Counted from the stretch's first letter, positions 34,401 through 44,960 are shown. The stretch is DNA of 64,000 bases from Ancistrus triradiatus (GCA_025084515.1 JAJAGP010000755.1:186001-250000); one strand, 5' to 3'. Made by a program: numbers and translations. Notes: generated by a model from the sequence alone, not told the origin.

Positions 34401-35555
34401 TATAACAAGCTGATTAGCTGAACCCGAGGTACGAATTGGACTTTGGTGTTGCTGTTTATCTGCTGTCTGAAGGGCCCGCTGTCGCTCGATGTGTACTAAC
34501 ACCCCAAAACGAGGCGCCTATCGATCCGAGCAGACCGTTTCCCATGAGCCCTCTCTCTGAGTGCCAAACGAGGACAGAGCCAATTGAGATGGGTGATGGA
34601 GGAGGAGGGTTTTTTCGCTGGAAAGTTTGCATTGGTGGCGGCGAGCGTAGATTTATCTCACTCAGGCTGCCCAATTGAACGAGTTTGTTAGATAAAGGAT
34701 CTCCGAGCCCGGGCAGATTGGTGTGTGGTCGACAAGAGCCATACAAAGCCCTTTCTTTGTATATATATGTGTGTGTGTGTGTGTGTGTAAGTGTGTGTAA
34801 GTGAGTGAGTGTCATTACGGCAGTGCCACAGAGATGCCTATTTTCCCCCGACGCCTGAGTATCCGCTCGAATGTGAAAGTGGAAAATTGGGCCTGACGCC
34901 GTTGCTGTTTGGAAATCAAAGCGGCGGCGATGAAAGCGCGAGCCCTCGCTGGCATCGGCCGCGGCGGGAATTCTGCCGTTTGTCGGCCAAAGTGGCCTCG
35001 CCGTGGCACGTTGATTTATGGATTGGGGCACTTCAGAGACGCAGGAGACGCTTGAGGTCCTCCTTCAGTGGTGCTAAGGGCAGAAGATGAAAACCGTAGA
35101 CCTTCTACCTCCTGAAAATCTCCTTCATCTCCTTAAAATTGACACCCGATGTTTTATAGACCAGGCAGCAGGTGGTCTTGGTGGCACTCAGCTTCGGGAA
35201 CCCGGGTTCGATTCTTTCTTCTGGTTCCTTCATTAGGTCATGACATCTAAGGCGGGCACGAGAAGAACTTTCCCAAATCCATGTAGCTGTTAATTAGAGG
35301 AAAGGATGGAACCCTGTCCTACACAGGCTGGACCTGCAGCACCAGCTGTGTGAGGCTCTTTAGGAGCGCACAAAGAGACCCTCCGGTGGCCTGGACCTCC
35401 TGCAGGGTCCACGGTTCGATGGTTGGGTAGTCTGCTGTCCGAGTCGTCTTTCACACTGAGGCCCAGGCAGTGATAGAGAAAATTCTTGCTTCTGTTAAAC
35501 ATCTTCAAATTCAAGTTAAAGCTACAGAGAATGAAAGCTAGCTAAAGCTAGCTCA
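34401..35555. other. non-repetitive intronic segment
   Basis: Contains a (GT)n at 34765-34800 and a GC-rich unique part at 34880-35060 with GCGGCGGGAATTCTGCCG. It is a candidate regulatory element only by its unusual composition within this repeat-rich intron. Confidence 0.3.
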
Positions 35556-35607
35556 GAGAAAGAAAGAAAGAAAGAAATAATGAAAGAAAGGTAATACTGA
35601 GGAAAAA

Positions 35608-35638
<31 letters not shown>

Positions 35639-35640
35639 GA
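35556..35640. repeat. (GAAA)n microsatellite
   Basis: Two GAAA runs separated by GGTAATACTGAGG. Confidence 0.95.
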
Positions 35641-36389
35641 CTTTCACAGCGCGTGATCTCTGGACCCATCGGCCGATGTTCGTCTCGGTTTGTGCCGGTG
35701 TGTTATGGCAGTGTGAGTCCCATCACCAGAGGCCTGTATCTGTCTGGCTTTCTGAGCAGGGGCGGGGTCAGAGGTAGCAAAAGCAGATCAGAGCTTCTTG
35801 GCGTCGTTGACGGAAATCTACAAAAAAAAGTTCTGGGGAGCTCTGACAGGCAGAGGCAAAACGTGGCCGAAAGAAGAAGCTGCATCGGGTCGTGTCTGTG
35901 AGATCTTGTGCCGCTTCACTGTTCCGCGCTCTAACGGCTCGGTGAGAACCCTTTCTGAAATAGGTACATGTACGATGTCAGAACGATCTGCGTTTGAACA
36001 CGGGGTGCAGATTCTCATTTGGACTGCAGATTAGGGTTGGTGTTGCTGAGCCTTTGACGGTGCACGGACTCGGCTTTATGGTCCCCCGGTGTGACTGCTG
36101 CCCCGCCCGTCCAGGCCACGCTCCAGGGATGAACAAAGGTCCAACCAAATGCCCATTTCTGCTGGATTAAGGTCTGGACTTGCTGCATGACCCACGCTCT
36201 GTAGAGATTCAGCTCGTGGACGGATGTCCTGATACTTTCTTTTAGAATTTGTGCTAGGGTGGCACTGTGGCTTGGTGGGTAGCCTTGTTGCCTCACAGCA
36301 AGAAGGTCCTGGGTCAGTGCCAGGTGGAGTGGTCTGGGTCCTTTCTAACCCTAACCCTAAACAGTAAACAGCTCTAATCAGTACTGGCG
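35641..36389. other. intronic DNA with a dispersed-repeat fragment
   Basis: 36254-36345 (GGTGGCACTGTGGCTTGGTG, TTGCCTCACAGCAAGAAGGT, GGTCTGGGTCCTTTCT) is a fragment of a common fish interspersed repeat. 36347-36361 contains CTAACCCTAACCCTAA. Confidence 0.55.
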
Positions 36390-36845
36390 AGTATTTTGTT
36401 CTTTCTCCACTTTTATCTTCTTTTCTCTATATCTATCTATCTCAAGCTTTTAGATCTTTCTTTCTTTCTTTGTTTCCTTCCTTCGTTCTTTTTCCAACAT
36501 TTATCCTTTTTTCCATCTATTTATCATCTTTCTTTCTCAAGCTTTTTAATCTGTTTTCTTTCTTTTTTTTGTTCATTTTTCTCCAACTTTTATTTTCTTT
36601 TCTTTTTCATTTTAATTTTTGTTATCAAGCATATTATTCTTTCTTTCTTTCTTTCTTTCTTTCTTTTGTTTTTTTCTTTCTCTAGCTTTATTAATCTGGT
36701 TATCTTTCTTTCATTCTTTCATTCTTTCTCCAGCTTTTTATCTTCTTTTCTGTATCTATCATTTTTCATTCTCAAGATTTTTAATCTGTATTTCTTTCTT
36801 TCTGTCTTTCTTTCTTTCTTTCTTTCTTCTTTCTTCCCTTTTTGT
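36390..36845. repeat. (CTTT)n zone 2 with CCAGCTTTTTATCTTC modules
   Basis: Runs of TTTC alternate with recurring words TTCTCCAGC, TTATCTTCTTTTCT and CTCAAGCTTTTTAATCT, giving a higher-order tandem structure. Confidence 0.93.
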
Positions 36846-37229
36846 CATGTGACCCTGTCCAGTATTAAGTGATAAGAAAGTGAATGAATGGATGAATTTG
36901 CTGCTGTGATTTAGAATTCATTAGGTGTTAGTATTGTTTGCACTGTCATTTCCAGTTCTTCTTGATTCCGAGTTTTGATTGGTGCTTGTGTCGCTTTGGC
37001 TTCATTGTCAGTAATAAATATATTCGTTATTTGGATTCTGGTTGCTGGCTATTTCTCGTTTTTGGACTTTAATTACCATTTCACCCCTTTTCGGACTAGT
37101 TGTATCGTTTTTGCTTGCTCTGGCTACTGAACTTGGCTTGTATTTTTGGTTTATGAATTTTCACTTTTCGTGATGAAAAAATGTTCTGTGTTTAAGTATA
37201 AAGAATTTCTTTATTTTTTTGTAGTTTGA
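36846..37229. other. intronic DNA, nothing recognised
   Basis: Unique-looking. Confidence 0.4.
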
Positions 37230-37500
37230 CTTCATAAGTATTTTTTTTCTTTCTCCAGCTTTTTATATTTCTTTCTTTCTTTCTTTCTTTTTTCCTTTCT
37301 CCAGCATTTATCTTCTTATTTTCCCCCATTTTACCACCTTTTTTCAAGCTTTTTAAACCTTCTTTCTTTCTTTCTTTTTTTCTTCTTTCCTGTCTCTAGC
37401 TTTATTAATCTGTTTATCTTTCTTCCTTTCTTTCATTCTTTCTCCAGCTTTTTATCTTCTTTTCTCTATCCTTTTTTGATATCATTTTTCTTTCTCTGAA
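37230..37500. repeat. (CTTT)n zone 3
   Basis: Same modules as zone 2. Confidence 0.92.
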
Positions 37501-38454
37501 TACAGATGTGCTTTTGCATTGCTCTGCATTGGATGGAACTGATGAGTCTGTTTTTGAGATGGTTGCCCAGTTCCTGGGATTGTGGGAAATCTCTGCCTGC
37601 CCTGTGTGGACACCGTAGACAGGAAGCTGGCTTATTCGATTGGAACGAGTATTTTGGATAAAACCCGGCCGTTTCGTTCGACGCGTGCCTTCGTGTCTGT
37701 GAGTTATTGCCCTTTCACTGAATACCACCGGCTCTGGACTCGGGCAGGCAGTCAGTCAGTCTAAAGGTGGCACTTAAGTGAGATTAAAGGGGTAGAAAGG
37801 TTCATTTCGGGAGCTAACTGGCCCCGCTCACTCGGAGGCACTCAGAGACTAATTCAGACGGAGCTCCAGGCGCGGCTTCATTTCAATTAGGCTCTCGAAC
37901 AGCTTCCCTGCAGAGGCTCGCGTTAACGTCTTTTTCCTAAACAAAAACAAAAGTCGTATGACCGGCGGCTGCCCAAAGTTTTAAGACTACAAATAACCGA
38001 AGCACGTCCAATCGGCGGCTGTGGCTGGAGGACTCGTGTCCGCCTGAGCGTTAAGCCATAAAGCAGCCCATAAAATGCTTAATATCTGTTTAAGTGTTTG
38101 TGCCCTCGTTCCGTTATGGCGGAATAAATAAAACATGAAGAATAAAAGGCTGAGCATCTGAGCTGCTGGCTAGCGTTTAAAGAGGATCAGCTCGAATGCA
38201 AATCTCAGCCGACCCGCTCACGCTCCAGCTTTAAACAGATTTGGGGAAGGCATGAGGCGGCACCATCAGGGCTCTGGGACGAAGCCGCCGCTTAAGTGGG
38301 CCGATGCCACCTGTAAGCCGTTTGTGCCCAAGTCTTCAGGGACGCCATTTGTTTTTTATTTCCGCGCTCATCCAGAACCTAAATACAGCCGTAAGGACAA
38401 CATCTGCAGGGATTCGTCCCACGTCCTGGGTTTATCGTCTCCGCCCGCTCTCAG
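37501..38454. other. intronic DNA, nothing recognised
   Basis: Unique sequence, no exon seen. Confidence 0.4.
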
Positions 38455-40020
38455 TCGGCCTGCAAAAGTTTGTGAACCTCTGGTCTTCGCTGGCATTGAT
38501 GAGGTCACACCAAGAGCACGCCATGCCGTGGTGACGCCAGAGAGCTGGGTTACTCTGTCATCCCAAAACAGCAGAGTTACCCAAAACAAACCGCTGCTCT
38601 CCGAATAAAACTGATACATTCTTTTGGATTAAGGTCCGGACTTTGACTTGGCCGTTCCAAAACATTCACTTTATTTTTCTTTAACCATTCTTCATAGAAT
38701 GACTCCTGTGTTAGGGTCGCCCTCCTGATTCCTTTCTTTTGTTCTTTCATTCTTTCTCCAGCTCGTGCTTTCTTTTCTCTATCTACAGCATCTATCTATC
38801 TTCCTTTCTCAAGCTTTTTAATCTTTTCTTTCTTTCCTCCTTTCTTTTGTTCATTTGTTCTTTGTTGCTTTTTTTCTTTCTTTGTTTTTTGTTCTTTCTC
38901 CAGCTTTATCTTCTTTTCTCTAACATCTTCTTTACTTAATCTTTTTAATCTTTCTTTGTTTTTTCTTTTCTTTTGTTCATTTGTTCTTTCCTTCCTCCTT
39001 TCTCAAGCTTTTTCTAATATGTCTTTCTCTCTTTCTTTCATTCATTCTTTCTCCAGCCATTGTCTTATTTTTTCCATCTTCTTTTCTCAACCTTTTTAAA
39101 CTTTCTTCCTTAATTTTTTCTTTGTTTCTTTATTTTTGTGTTTGTTCATTTGTTCTTTCTCTAGCTTGTTTCTGTATTTATCATTTTATTTATCAAGCTT
39201 TTTAAATCTCTTTCTTTCTATGTTTATTTCTTTTTTTTTCTTTCTCCAGCGTTTATCTTATTTTCTCTTTCTATCTATCTTTCTAAGCTTTCTTTCTTTC
39301 TTTCTTTCTTTCTTTCTCCACCTTTGTTTTTATTTTCTGTATGCATCATTTTTCAACTGTTCTTTTGTAGAATGACTTGAATGCTTAGGGTTGTTCTCTT
39401 TCTTTTGTTCTTTCTCCAGCTTGTTTCTTCTTTTCTCTATCTGTCATTTTTAACCATTCTGTGAGTGCTTTAGGGTCGTTCTCTTGCTGCAGGATCCACG
39501 TTCTTTTAAGAGATTCAGTTCCTGTTCAGATGTCTTAATATTTTTGAACTTTACAATTACTGCTATAATTCAGAATTCGTTGTTCCATCAGCGATGGTGA
39601 GCAAAGCAGCAAACCATGATAACATGATCCCACCACCACCATGTTTCACAGATCAGATGAGGTTCTTATGCTTTCTCCACACATAACGCTTCTCATTTAA
39701 ACCAAAAGGTTCTGTTTCGGTTTTGTCCCATAACCTTTGGCTCGTCCATGCGATCTTTAGACTTTAATGATGAGAGACCTTTAGTTGCTTAGATGTTACC
39801 CTGAGATCCTCTGTGTCCTTGAGGAATATCTTTGCTCTTTGACCACTCCTGGGGTCCCGAACTGTACAAAATCTGTCTGACTGTGGAGTCCACACACTTT
39901 AGAGATGGTTTTGTAACCTTTTCCAGCCTTCCTTTGTTCGTACCGTGATACAGTTCCACAGACGTGTGTGTTGTAGATCAGACTTTGATAGACAGCAGAT
40001 GTTCTAGCTCATATTTTTGC
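38455..40020 (-). pseudogene. old Tc1-like copy broken up by CTTT expansion
   Basis: 38455-38721 and 39449-40020 match, in order, the same Tc1-like family as 46910-48032: AAAGTTTGTGAACCTCTGGT near the left end, ACCATGTTTCACAGAT, ACATAACGCTTCTCATTTAA, GACCACTCCTGGGG, ATCTGTCTGACTGTGGA, AGAGATGGTTTTGTAACCTT. The transposase would read on the minus strand but is destroyed. A CTTT-rich array of about 0.7 kb sits inside it. Confidence 0.82.
38722..39448. repeat. (CTTT)n zone 4, higher-order units inside the Tc1 copy
   Basis: The Tc1-derived word AACCATTCTT..AGAATGACT..TTAGGGTCGTTCTC occurs three times (about 38680, 39352 and 39450), so a Tc1 segment was amplified together with the pyrimidine tract. 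Confidence 0.8.
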
Positions 40021-40225
40021 AGATTACAGTCTCTGACCTCCTCTGAGCTCCTTTGGCTCGCGTTTAGAAGATAAACATATTTCAGCTTTTAAGCTGCTAA
40101 TGTTGGGGGCAGAAAGTAAAGAATGAGCCGCCTTAAGTGTGTGATGCCAGCCTAAGATACTTACACTGAGATCGATTTTTGCTCCCGGACCCAACCGCCG
40201 CTGTTTATCTCCCAAACAGGCATTA

Positions 40226-40227
<2 letters not shown>
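40021..40227. other. intronic DNA including a 70-base segment repeated downstream
   Basis: 39999-40075 (CAGATTACAGTCTCTGACCT, AGAAGATAAACATA) recurs at 41251-41320. Confidence 0.7.

Positions 40228-40287
<60 letters not shown>
40228..40287. repeat. (CA)n microsatellite
   Basis: About 29 CA units. Confidence 0.98.
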
Positions 40288-40290
<3 letters not shown>

Positions 40291-40390
40291 CTAATTTTAG
40301 CTTTCCATTAGGGACCGGAGTGGTGGGGGAAGATCTGTGATCTGTGAGGAGAAAATGCAAAGTGCGCCACCACAAACGGGTTCATGTTTA

Positions 40391-40721
40391 TGAAATGGAA
40401 AATAATTACATAAGTATTTAGACACCCCTCTTAATCTGAATTCAGGTGTTTCATTCGGTCCCATTATACCACCGGTGGATCAAATCCAGCTGCTGAAGGC
40501 CGTGCAGCGACAGAGCGGGTCGTCCTAAAGAGCTCCAGCTGTGAGGGGCTTTTAAAAAGTGGAAGCCTTTAGGAACCACCGAGTGTCAGACCACGTAAAG
40601 TTACAGAGCGGGGGCACCCAGTGCTGAGGGAGGGGCATAGTGCATAAACAATACCAACCAACGCCATGCTGCATGGAGACTCTGGAGTGGGGTAAAGCAC
40701 AGCAACACTGGACTCTGGAGA
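40391..40721 (+). pseudogene. Tc1-like terminal repeat and N-terminal transposase relic
   Basis: AAGTATTTAGACACCCCTCT, AATTCAGGTGTTTCATTCGG and CCCATTATACC are the terminal region of a common fish Tc1-like family. AAAAAGTGGAAGCCTTTAGG and GCATAGTGCATAAACAA then GGAGTGGGGTAAAGCACAGC follow from its transposase. The terminal sequence AAAAGTATT.GGACAC of this family resembles the 32-base minisatellite unit. Confidence 0.75.
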
Positions 40722-41385
40722 AGAAAGAAAAGAAAGAAAGAACAAAAGAAAGAAAATACTAAATACAGATAAAAGAAAGAAAGAAAGAAAGAAAGAAAGA
40801 TGGAAAAAAACTGAAATATAGAAAGCAATAAAACAGAAAAGAAGGAATCTGCAAAAAATAAATGTTAAACAGAAAAGAAAACAAAAGAATGATAGAAAGA
40901 AAGAAATGAATACTAAATATAAAAAGAGAAAGAAACAAAGAAAGAAAAATGACAGAAAAACAGTGTAAGAAAAAAACAAACAAAAAACTAAAAAAAGACA
41001 GAAAGAAAGAAAGAAAGAAAGAAGTGTCAATGGAATAAAGAAACAAACAAACAAATAAATTCCTAAAGGACAAAGACAAAAAGAAAGAAAGAAAGAAAAA
41101 AGAAAGCAAAGAATGCTAAATAGAATAGAAAGAAATAAAAACAGAAAGAATCAAAGAAAGAAGTGCCAAAGAGAAAAGAAAGGAAAAAGAAAGAAGGGAT
41201 GAAAGCAATGAATGCTAAATAGAAAAGAAATAAAGAAAAAAAGAAAGAGATGTTTTAGCTCATATTTTGGCAGATTACAGTCTCTGACCTGAGCTCCTTT
41301 CGCTTTAGAAGATAAACATAGAAAGAAAGAAAGAAACAAAGACACAAAGAAAGAAAGAAAATAAAGAACAAAAGAAAGAAAGAAA
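40722..41385. repeat. (AAAG)n zone 1
   Basis: Purine-rich on the + strand. It contains the second copy of the 70-base segment (41251-41320) and recurrent AATGCTAAATAGAA words. Confidence 0.93.
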
Positions 41386-41485
41386 NNNNNNNNNNNNNNN
41401 NNNNNNNNNNNNNNNNNNNNNNNNNNNNNNNNNNNNNNNNNNNNNNNNNNNNNNNNNNNNNNNNNNNNNNNNNNNNNNNNNNNNN
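41386..41485. other. assembly gap (100 N)
   Basis: A placeholder gap at the junction of AAAG and ATT repeats, most likely a repeat collapse. Confidence 0.99.
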
Positions 41486-41510
41486 ATTATTATTATTATT
41501 ATTATTATTA

Positions 41511-41541
<31 letters not shown>

Positions 41542-41612
41542 CATTATTATTATTATTATTATTATTATTAGCATTATTATTAGCATTATTATTATTATTA
41601 TTATTAGCACTA

Positions 41613-41644
<32 letters not shown>

Positions 41645-41659
41645 CATTATTATTATTAG

Positions 41660-41703
<44 letters not shown>

Positions 41704-41752
41704 GCATTATTATTATTATTATTATTATTATTGTTGTTGTTGTTATTATTAA
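41486..41752. repeat. (ATT)n microsatellite
   Basis: About 265 bases of ATT with occasional ATC, AGC and GTT variants. Confidence 0.97.
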
Positions 41753-42655
41753 ATAAACTATTATCTAATATCTAATCTAACTTCTAATATTTCATCAAAA
41801 AAATAGAATAACTTTCATTCATAAAGAGCGTAAAGAAAACATCTAGCAGTCATTTACTGCCTGAGTCCTGTGATATTTATTAAGAAAAAAAACCAAAGAC
41901 ACAACACAAACAAAAATAAAAGAAAGAAAGAAAGAAAGAAAGAAATGCCAAAGAGAAAGGAAATAAAAAAGACATAATTAGAGAAAAACATGGACCCAAA
42001 CAAAGCATAAAAAAAGAAACAAACAATGAAATTGCCGAAGAGAAAAGAAATTTAAAAAAGCAGCAAGTAATGCTAAAAAGAAAAGAAAGAAACAGAAACA
42101 AAAGAAAGAAAGAAATGCCGAAGAGAAAGAAAAGATTAAAGAAAAGAAACCAACAACAAAGAAAGAAATAAAAAATGAACTAATGAATAAAAGAAAGAAA
42201 GAAACCAATAAAGGAAGACAGAAAGAAAGAAATGGAAAAAAACATAGAAACTAAGAAATAAAGAAAAACGCAAAAAAAAAATGTCAAAAGAGAAAGGAAA
42301 AAAAGAAACAATAAAAGAAAAACATAAAAGAAAGAAAGAAAAGATAGAAAAAAATAAATAAACTAATAAAAAAACAAACAAACAAACAAAAATAATGAAA
42401 GAAAGAAAGCAATGAATGTTAAATGGAAAAGAATGAAAGAACAAAAGAAAAACATAGAAACAGAGAGAAAAGAGACAGAAAGAAACAAAGATAGAAAAAA
42501 GCAATGAATAAAAATCAATAAATAAATAAAGAAAGAAGAAAAGAAAGAGGAAATGCCAAAGAAAATAATAATGAAAGACAGAAAACAATGAATTCTAAAT
42601 AGAAAAGAAAGAATGAACGGGAGAAAAACAAAGACAGAAAGAAAGAACAAACGAA
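41753..42655. repeat. (AAAG)n zone 2
   Basis: From about 41890 on, units of AAAG with embedded AATGCTAAATAGAAAAGAAA-like words. Confidence 0.9.
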
Positions 42656-43032
42656 AGGCAGGCTGAAGCACAGGCAGATGTTGCTGCTGCAGCTGTTGGT
42701 GAAGCTGAGCTGAATGAAGTGGGCGGGGTGATGGGGGCTGAAGTCATAAGCTGCTGCCGTGAGCTGAAACATGATGGTGCTTCTCCTACATTCTGCCCCC
42801 TTCTGTCGCTCGGTGACATAACACTGGCCCCGCCCCATCCTGCCCTGCCCCGCCCTGCCCCGCCCGCCGGTCTCAGGGCTTGATGTGATGCCCCCCACCC
42901 CCACCCCACCCCCGGCGCGCTCTTTTCCTCTCTCACCGGTTGTCCCTGATCAGAATGAGAAGCTCTTTGATGATGTGTGTGATTTGCATAAAATAGCTGC
43001 TTTTGTGTTAATGATGCTCAGCTGCTCATGAT

Positions 43033-43035
<3 letters not shown>
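42656..43035. other. GC-rich segment upstream of the 61-base exon
   Basis: 42825-42925 is strongly C-rich on the + strand (CCCCGCC repeats, then C6-A-C5-A-C4-A-C5 at 42891-42913), which is a G-quadruplex motif on the minus strand. Confidence 0.8.
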
Positions 43036-43072
<37 letters not shown>

Positions 43073-43084
43073 TGTGTGTGTGTG
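43036..43084 (+). repeat. (GT)n tract just before the exon acceptor
   Basis: 49 bases of GT with one TC interruption at 43071-43072, ending 8 bases before exon base 43093. In the transcript this is a UG repeat, the known binding sequence of TDP-43 and CELF-type proteins (family knowledge). Confidence 0.95.
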
Positions 43085-43092
43085 CTTTATAG

Positions 43093-43153
43093 CTGGCTGG
43101 CTTTATCTACGCCTGCTACGTGGTGAAGCTCATCTCAGAAGAGGAAGACAGCT
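43093..43153 (+). CDS. nkain2: nkain2 coding exon (rest of last membrane segment and acidic turn)
   Basis: This 61-base exon continues the previous one in phase 0 and ends in phase 1. It encodes LAGFIYACYVVKLISEEEDS plus the first base of the next codon. Joined to the upstream exon it completes a hydrophobic helix, then an acidic EEED stretch on the cytoplasmic side, as in NKAIN2. The acceptor is CTTTATAG ending at 43092 and the donor is GTGAGT at 43154. The acceptor is unusual: a (GT)n tract sits where a polypyrimidine tract would normally be. The exon is embedded in an AAAG-rich zone and lies about 180 bases after a C-rich run. The short length and weak upstream tract suggest it could be alternatively spliced, and skipping it would shift the frame (61 is not a multiple of 3). 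Confidence 0.95.
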
Positions 43154-43229
43154 GTGAGTACAACACTTAATAAAAGTCATAAAAAGTCTCCATGCCACGT
43201 GATGTCAGGTTCAGACCTGCTGGGATTTT

Positions 43230-43470
43230 CACCTACAGCGCCCTCTATGGGTTTCACAGAGAACGGAACAGAAAAGAGAGCAACTCCAGTCAGGGCCGCC
43301 GTCCGAAAGCCAGCCTCATCCGAGCAGGAGACGGCTTCCTGAGTCTGGGGGAACCCTAGCCTCAGTTCTCCCTTCTTAGCCGACAGGAGGGGCGGCCGGT
43401 GTAGCCCATCTGCTTCAAGGTTCAGAGATGGTCCTCTGCAAACGTTTGATGTACTGCACCGCCTGTGTAA
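43230..43470 (-). repeat. Tc1-like fragment, minus orientation
   Basis: Read on the minus strand it has TTTGCAGAGGACCATCTCTG, CTTGAAGCAGATGGGCTACA and TCGGCTAAGAAGGGAGAACT, the same family as 16480-17345 and 44670-44960. Confidence 0.75.
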
Positions 43471-43489
43471 CGCTGGCTTTAGAGCACAA

Positions 43490-44669
43490 GGAAGAAAATA
43501 AGAAAGAAAGAAAACAATGAATGCCAAGGAGAAAAGACAGAAAATAGAAAGATTGAAAGAAAGAAAGCAATTAATACTGAATAGAAAGAAAGATAGACAA
43601 ACAAATAAACAAAAAAACAATTAAAGAAAGGACAAAAGAACAAATGAACAAGAAGAAACAAAGAAAGAAACAAAGGACAAAGACAAACGTAACAAAACAG
43701 AAAGAATGAAAGAAAGCAATGACTGGTAAATAGAAAAGAAAGAAAAAAAATCAAATGCATGAAAGAAGAAAAGACAGAAAGAAAGAAAAAAAAAGCTACA
43801 GAGAAAATAAAGAAAAAAGGAAAATATGAGAGCATGAAAGTAATGAATGCTAAATGGAAAAGAAAGAAAGAAGATAGAAACACAATGAAAGAAAGAAAGA
43901 AAGAAAAATAAATAAATAAACAAAAAAGAAATAAAAAACAAAAAAAGAACAAATAAATGAATGAACAAAATAAATTAAGAAAGAAAGAAAGAAAGAAGGA
44001 AAGAAATGTCAATGAGAAAATAAATAAAGAATGAAATAAAGTAATGAATGGTAAATTCATTCAGAATTCAGAAAAGAAAGAAAGACAGACAGACAAAAAT
44101 AAATAAAGAAAAAAAGAAATGCCAAAGAGAAAATAAAGAAAAAATATGAGAGCATGAAAGCAATGAATACTAAATGGAAAAGAAAGGAAGAAGAAAGAAA
44201 AACAATGACAAAGAAAGAAAATTAAGGAGACAAAAAGAAATAAAAAACAAAGAACAAATGAATGAATGAACAAATGAAATGAAGAAAGAAATTCCAACAA
44301 GAAAAGAAAGAAATACATAGAAACAAAGCAAGCAAGAATGAAAGACAAAAGGAAAGACAGAAAGAAAAACAAAGAAATTAGTAAAGACAAAATAAAGAAA
44401 CAAACAAAAAAGAAGAAAAAAAGAAAAAGAATGAATGATCGAATTAACAAAAGAAAGAAAGAAAGAAAGAATGAATGATCGAATTAACAAAAGAAAGAAA
44501 GAAAGAATGAATGAATGCTAGAGGAAGAAGAAAGAAAAACAGAAAGAAAGAATAAAAAAGAAAAAATAAAGAACAAAAGAAAAAAGAAAGAAAATCAAAT
44601 AAACAAAAAAAGAAAAAGAAATAATGAATGCTAAATAGAAAAGAAAGAAACAAAGAAAAAAGAAAGAGG
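43490..44669. repeat. (AAAG)n zone 3
   Basis: Purine-rich with recurrent AATGAATGCTAAATGGAAAA words at intervals, including an exact-looking local repeat of GAATGAATGATCGAATTAAC near 44431 and 44469. Confidence 0.93.
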
Positions 44670-44960
44670 GTTTACAGAGAATGGACCGCAAAAGAGAAAC
44701 AGTGAGGGCAGTTCTCTGGGTGAAAGTGCCACGCTGATGCCAGGGGGCAGAGCAGTGCAGACTGGTTCGAGCTGGCAGAGAGGTAACAGTAACTCCAGTA
44801 GCCACTCATTATAACTGGGGTTTGCAGAAGATGGTCTCTGTACCTTGAAGCAGATGGGCTACAGCAGCCGTCGGCCCCTGCTGTGGGCTAAGAACAGAGA
44901 CCTGAGGCTACGACTCACACGGCCTCACCGAAATCAGACGATAGAAGCACTTCTCCTGCT
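44670..44960 (+). repeat. Tc1-like fragment, plus orientation
   Basis: GCAGACTGGTTCGAGCTGGC, AGAGGTAACAGTAACTCC, CTTGAAGCAGATGGGCTACA and GCTAAGAACAGAGACCTGAG follow the order of the fish Tc1-like family. Short frames here are transposase debris. Confidence 0.78.

Larger units (their letters stand above)
16316..43092 (+). other. nkain2: nkain2 intron, phase 0, 26.8 kb
   Basis: The interval between the GTGAGT donor at 16316 and the acceptor AG at 43091-43092. It is filled with Tc1-like relics, most of the 32-base minisatellite arrays, a GGAT block and the CTTT and AAAG zones described separately. It contains one N gap (41386-41485), so the true length is unknown. Confidence 0.93.

Noticed and set aside
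36346..36362. Telomere-like CTAACCCTAACCCTAA
   Set aside because: Only about two and a half units; too short for an interstitial telomere and plausible as chance beside a dispersed repeat.
33780..44669. Many hydrophobic Phe/Leu/Ser-rich frames resembling membrane proteins
   Set aside because: They are translations of CTTT/AAAG repeats, and two run through N runs.
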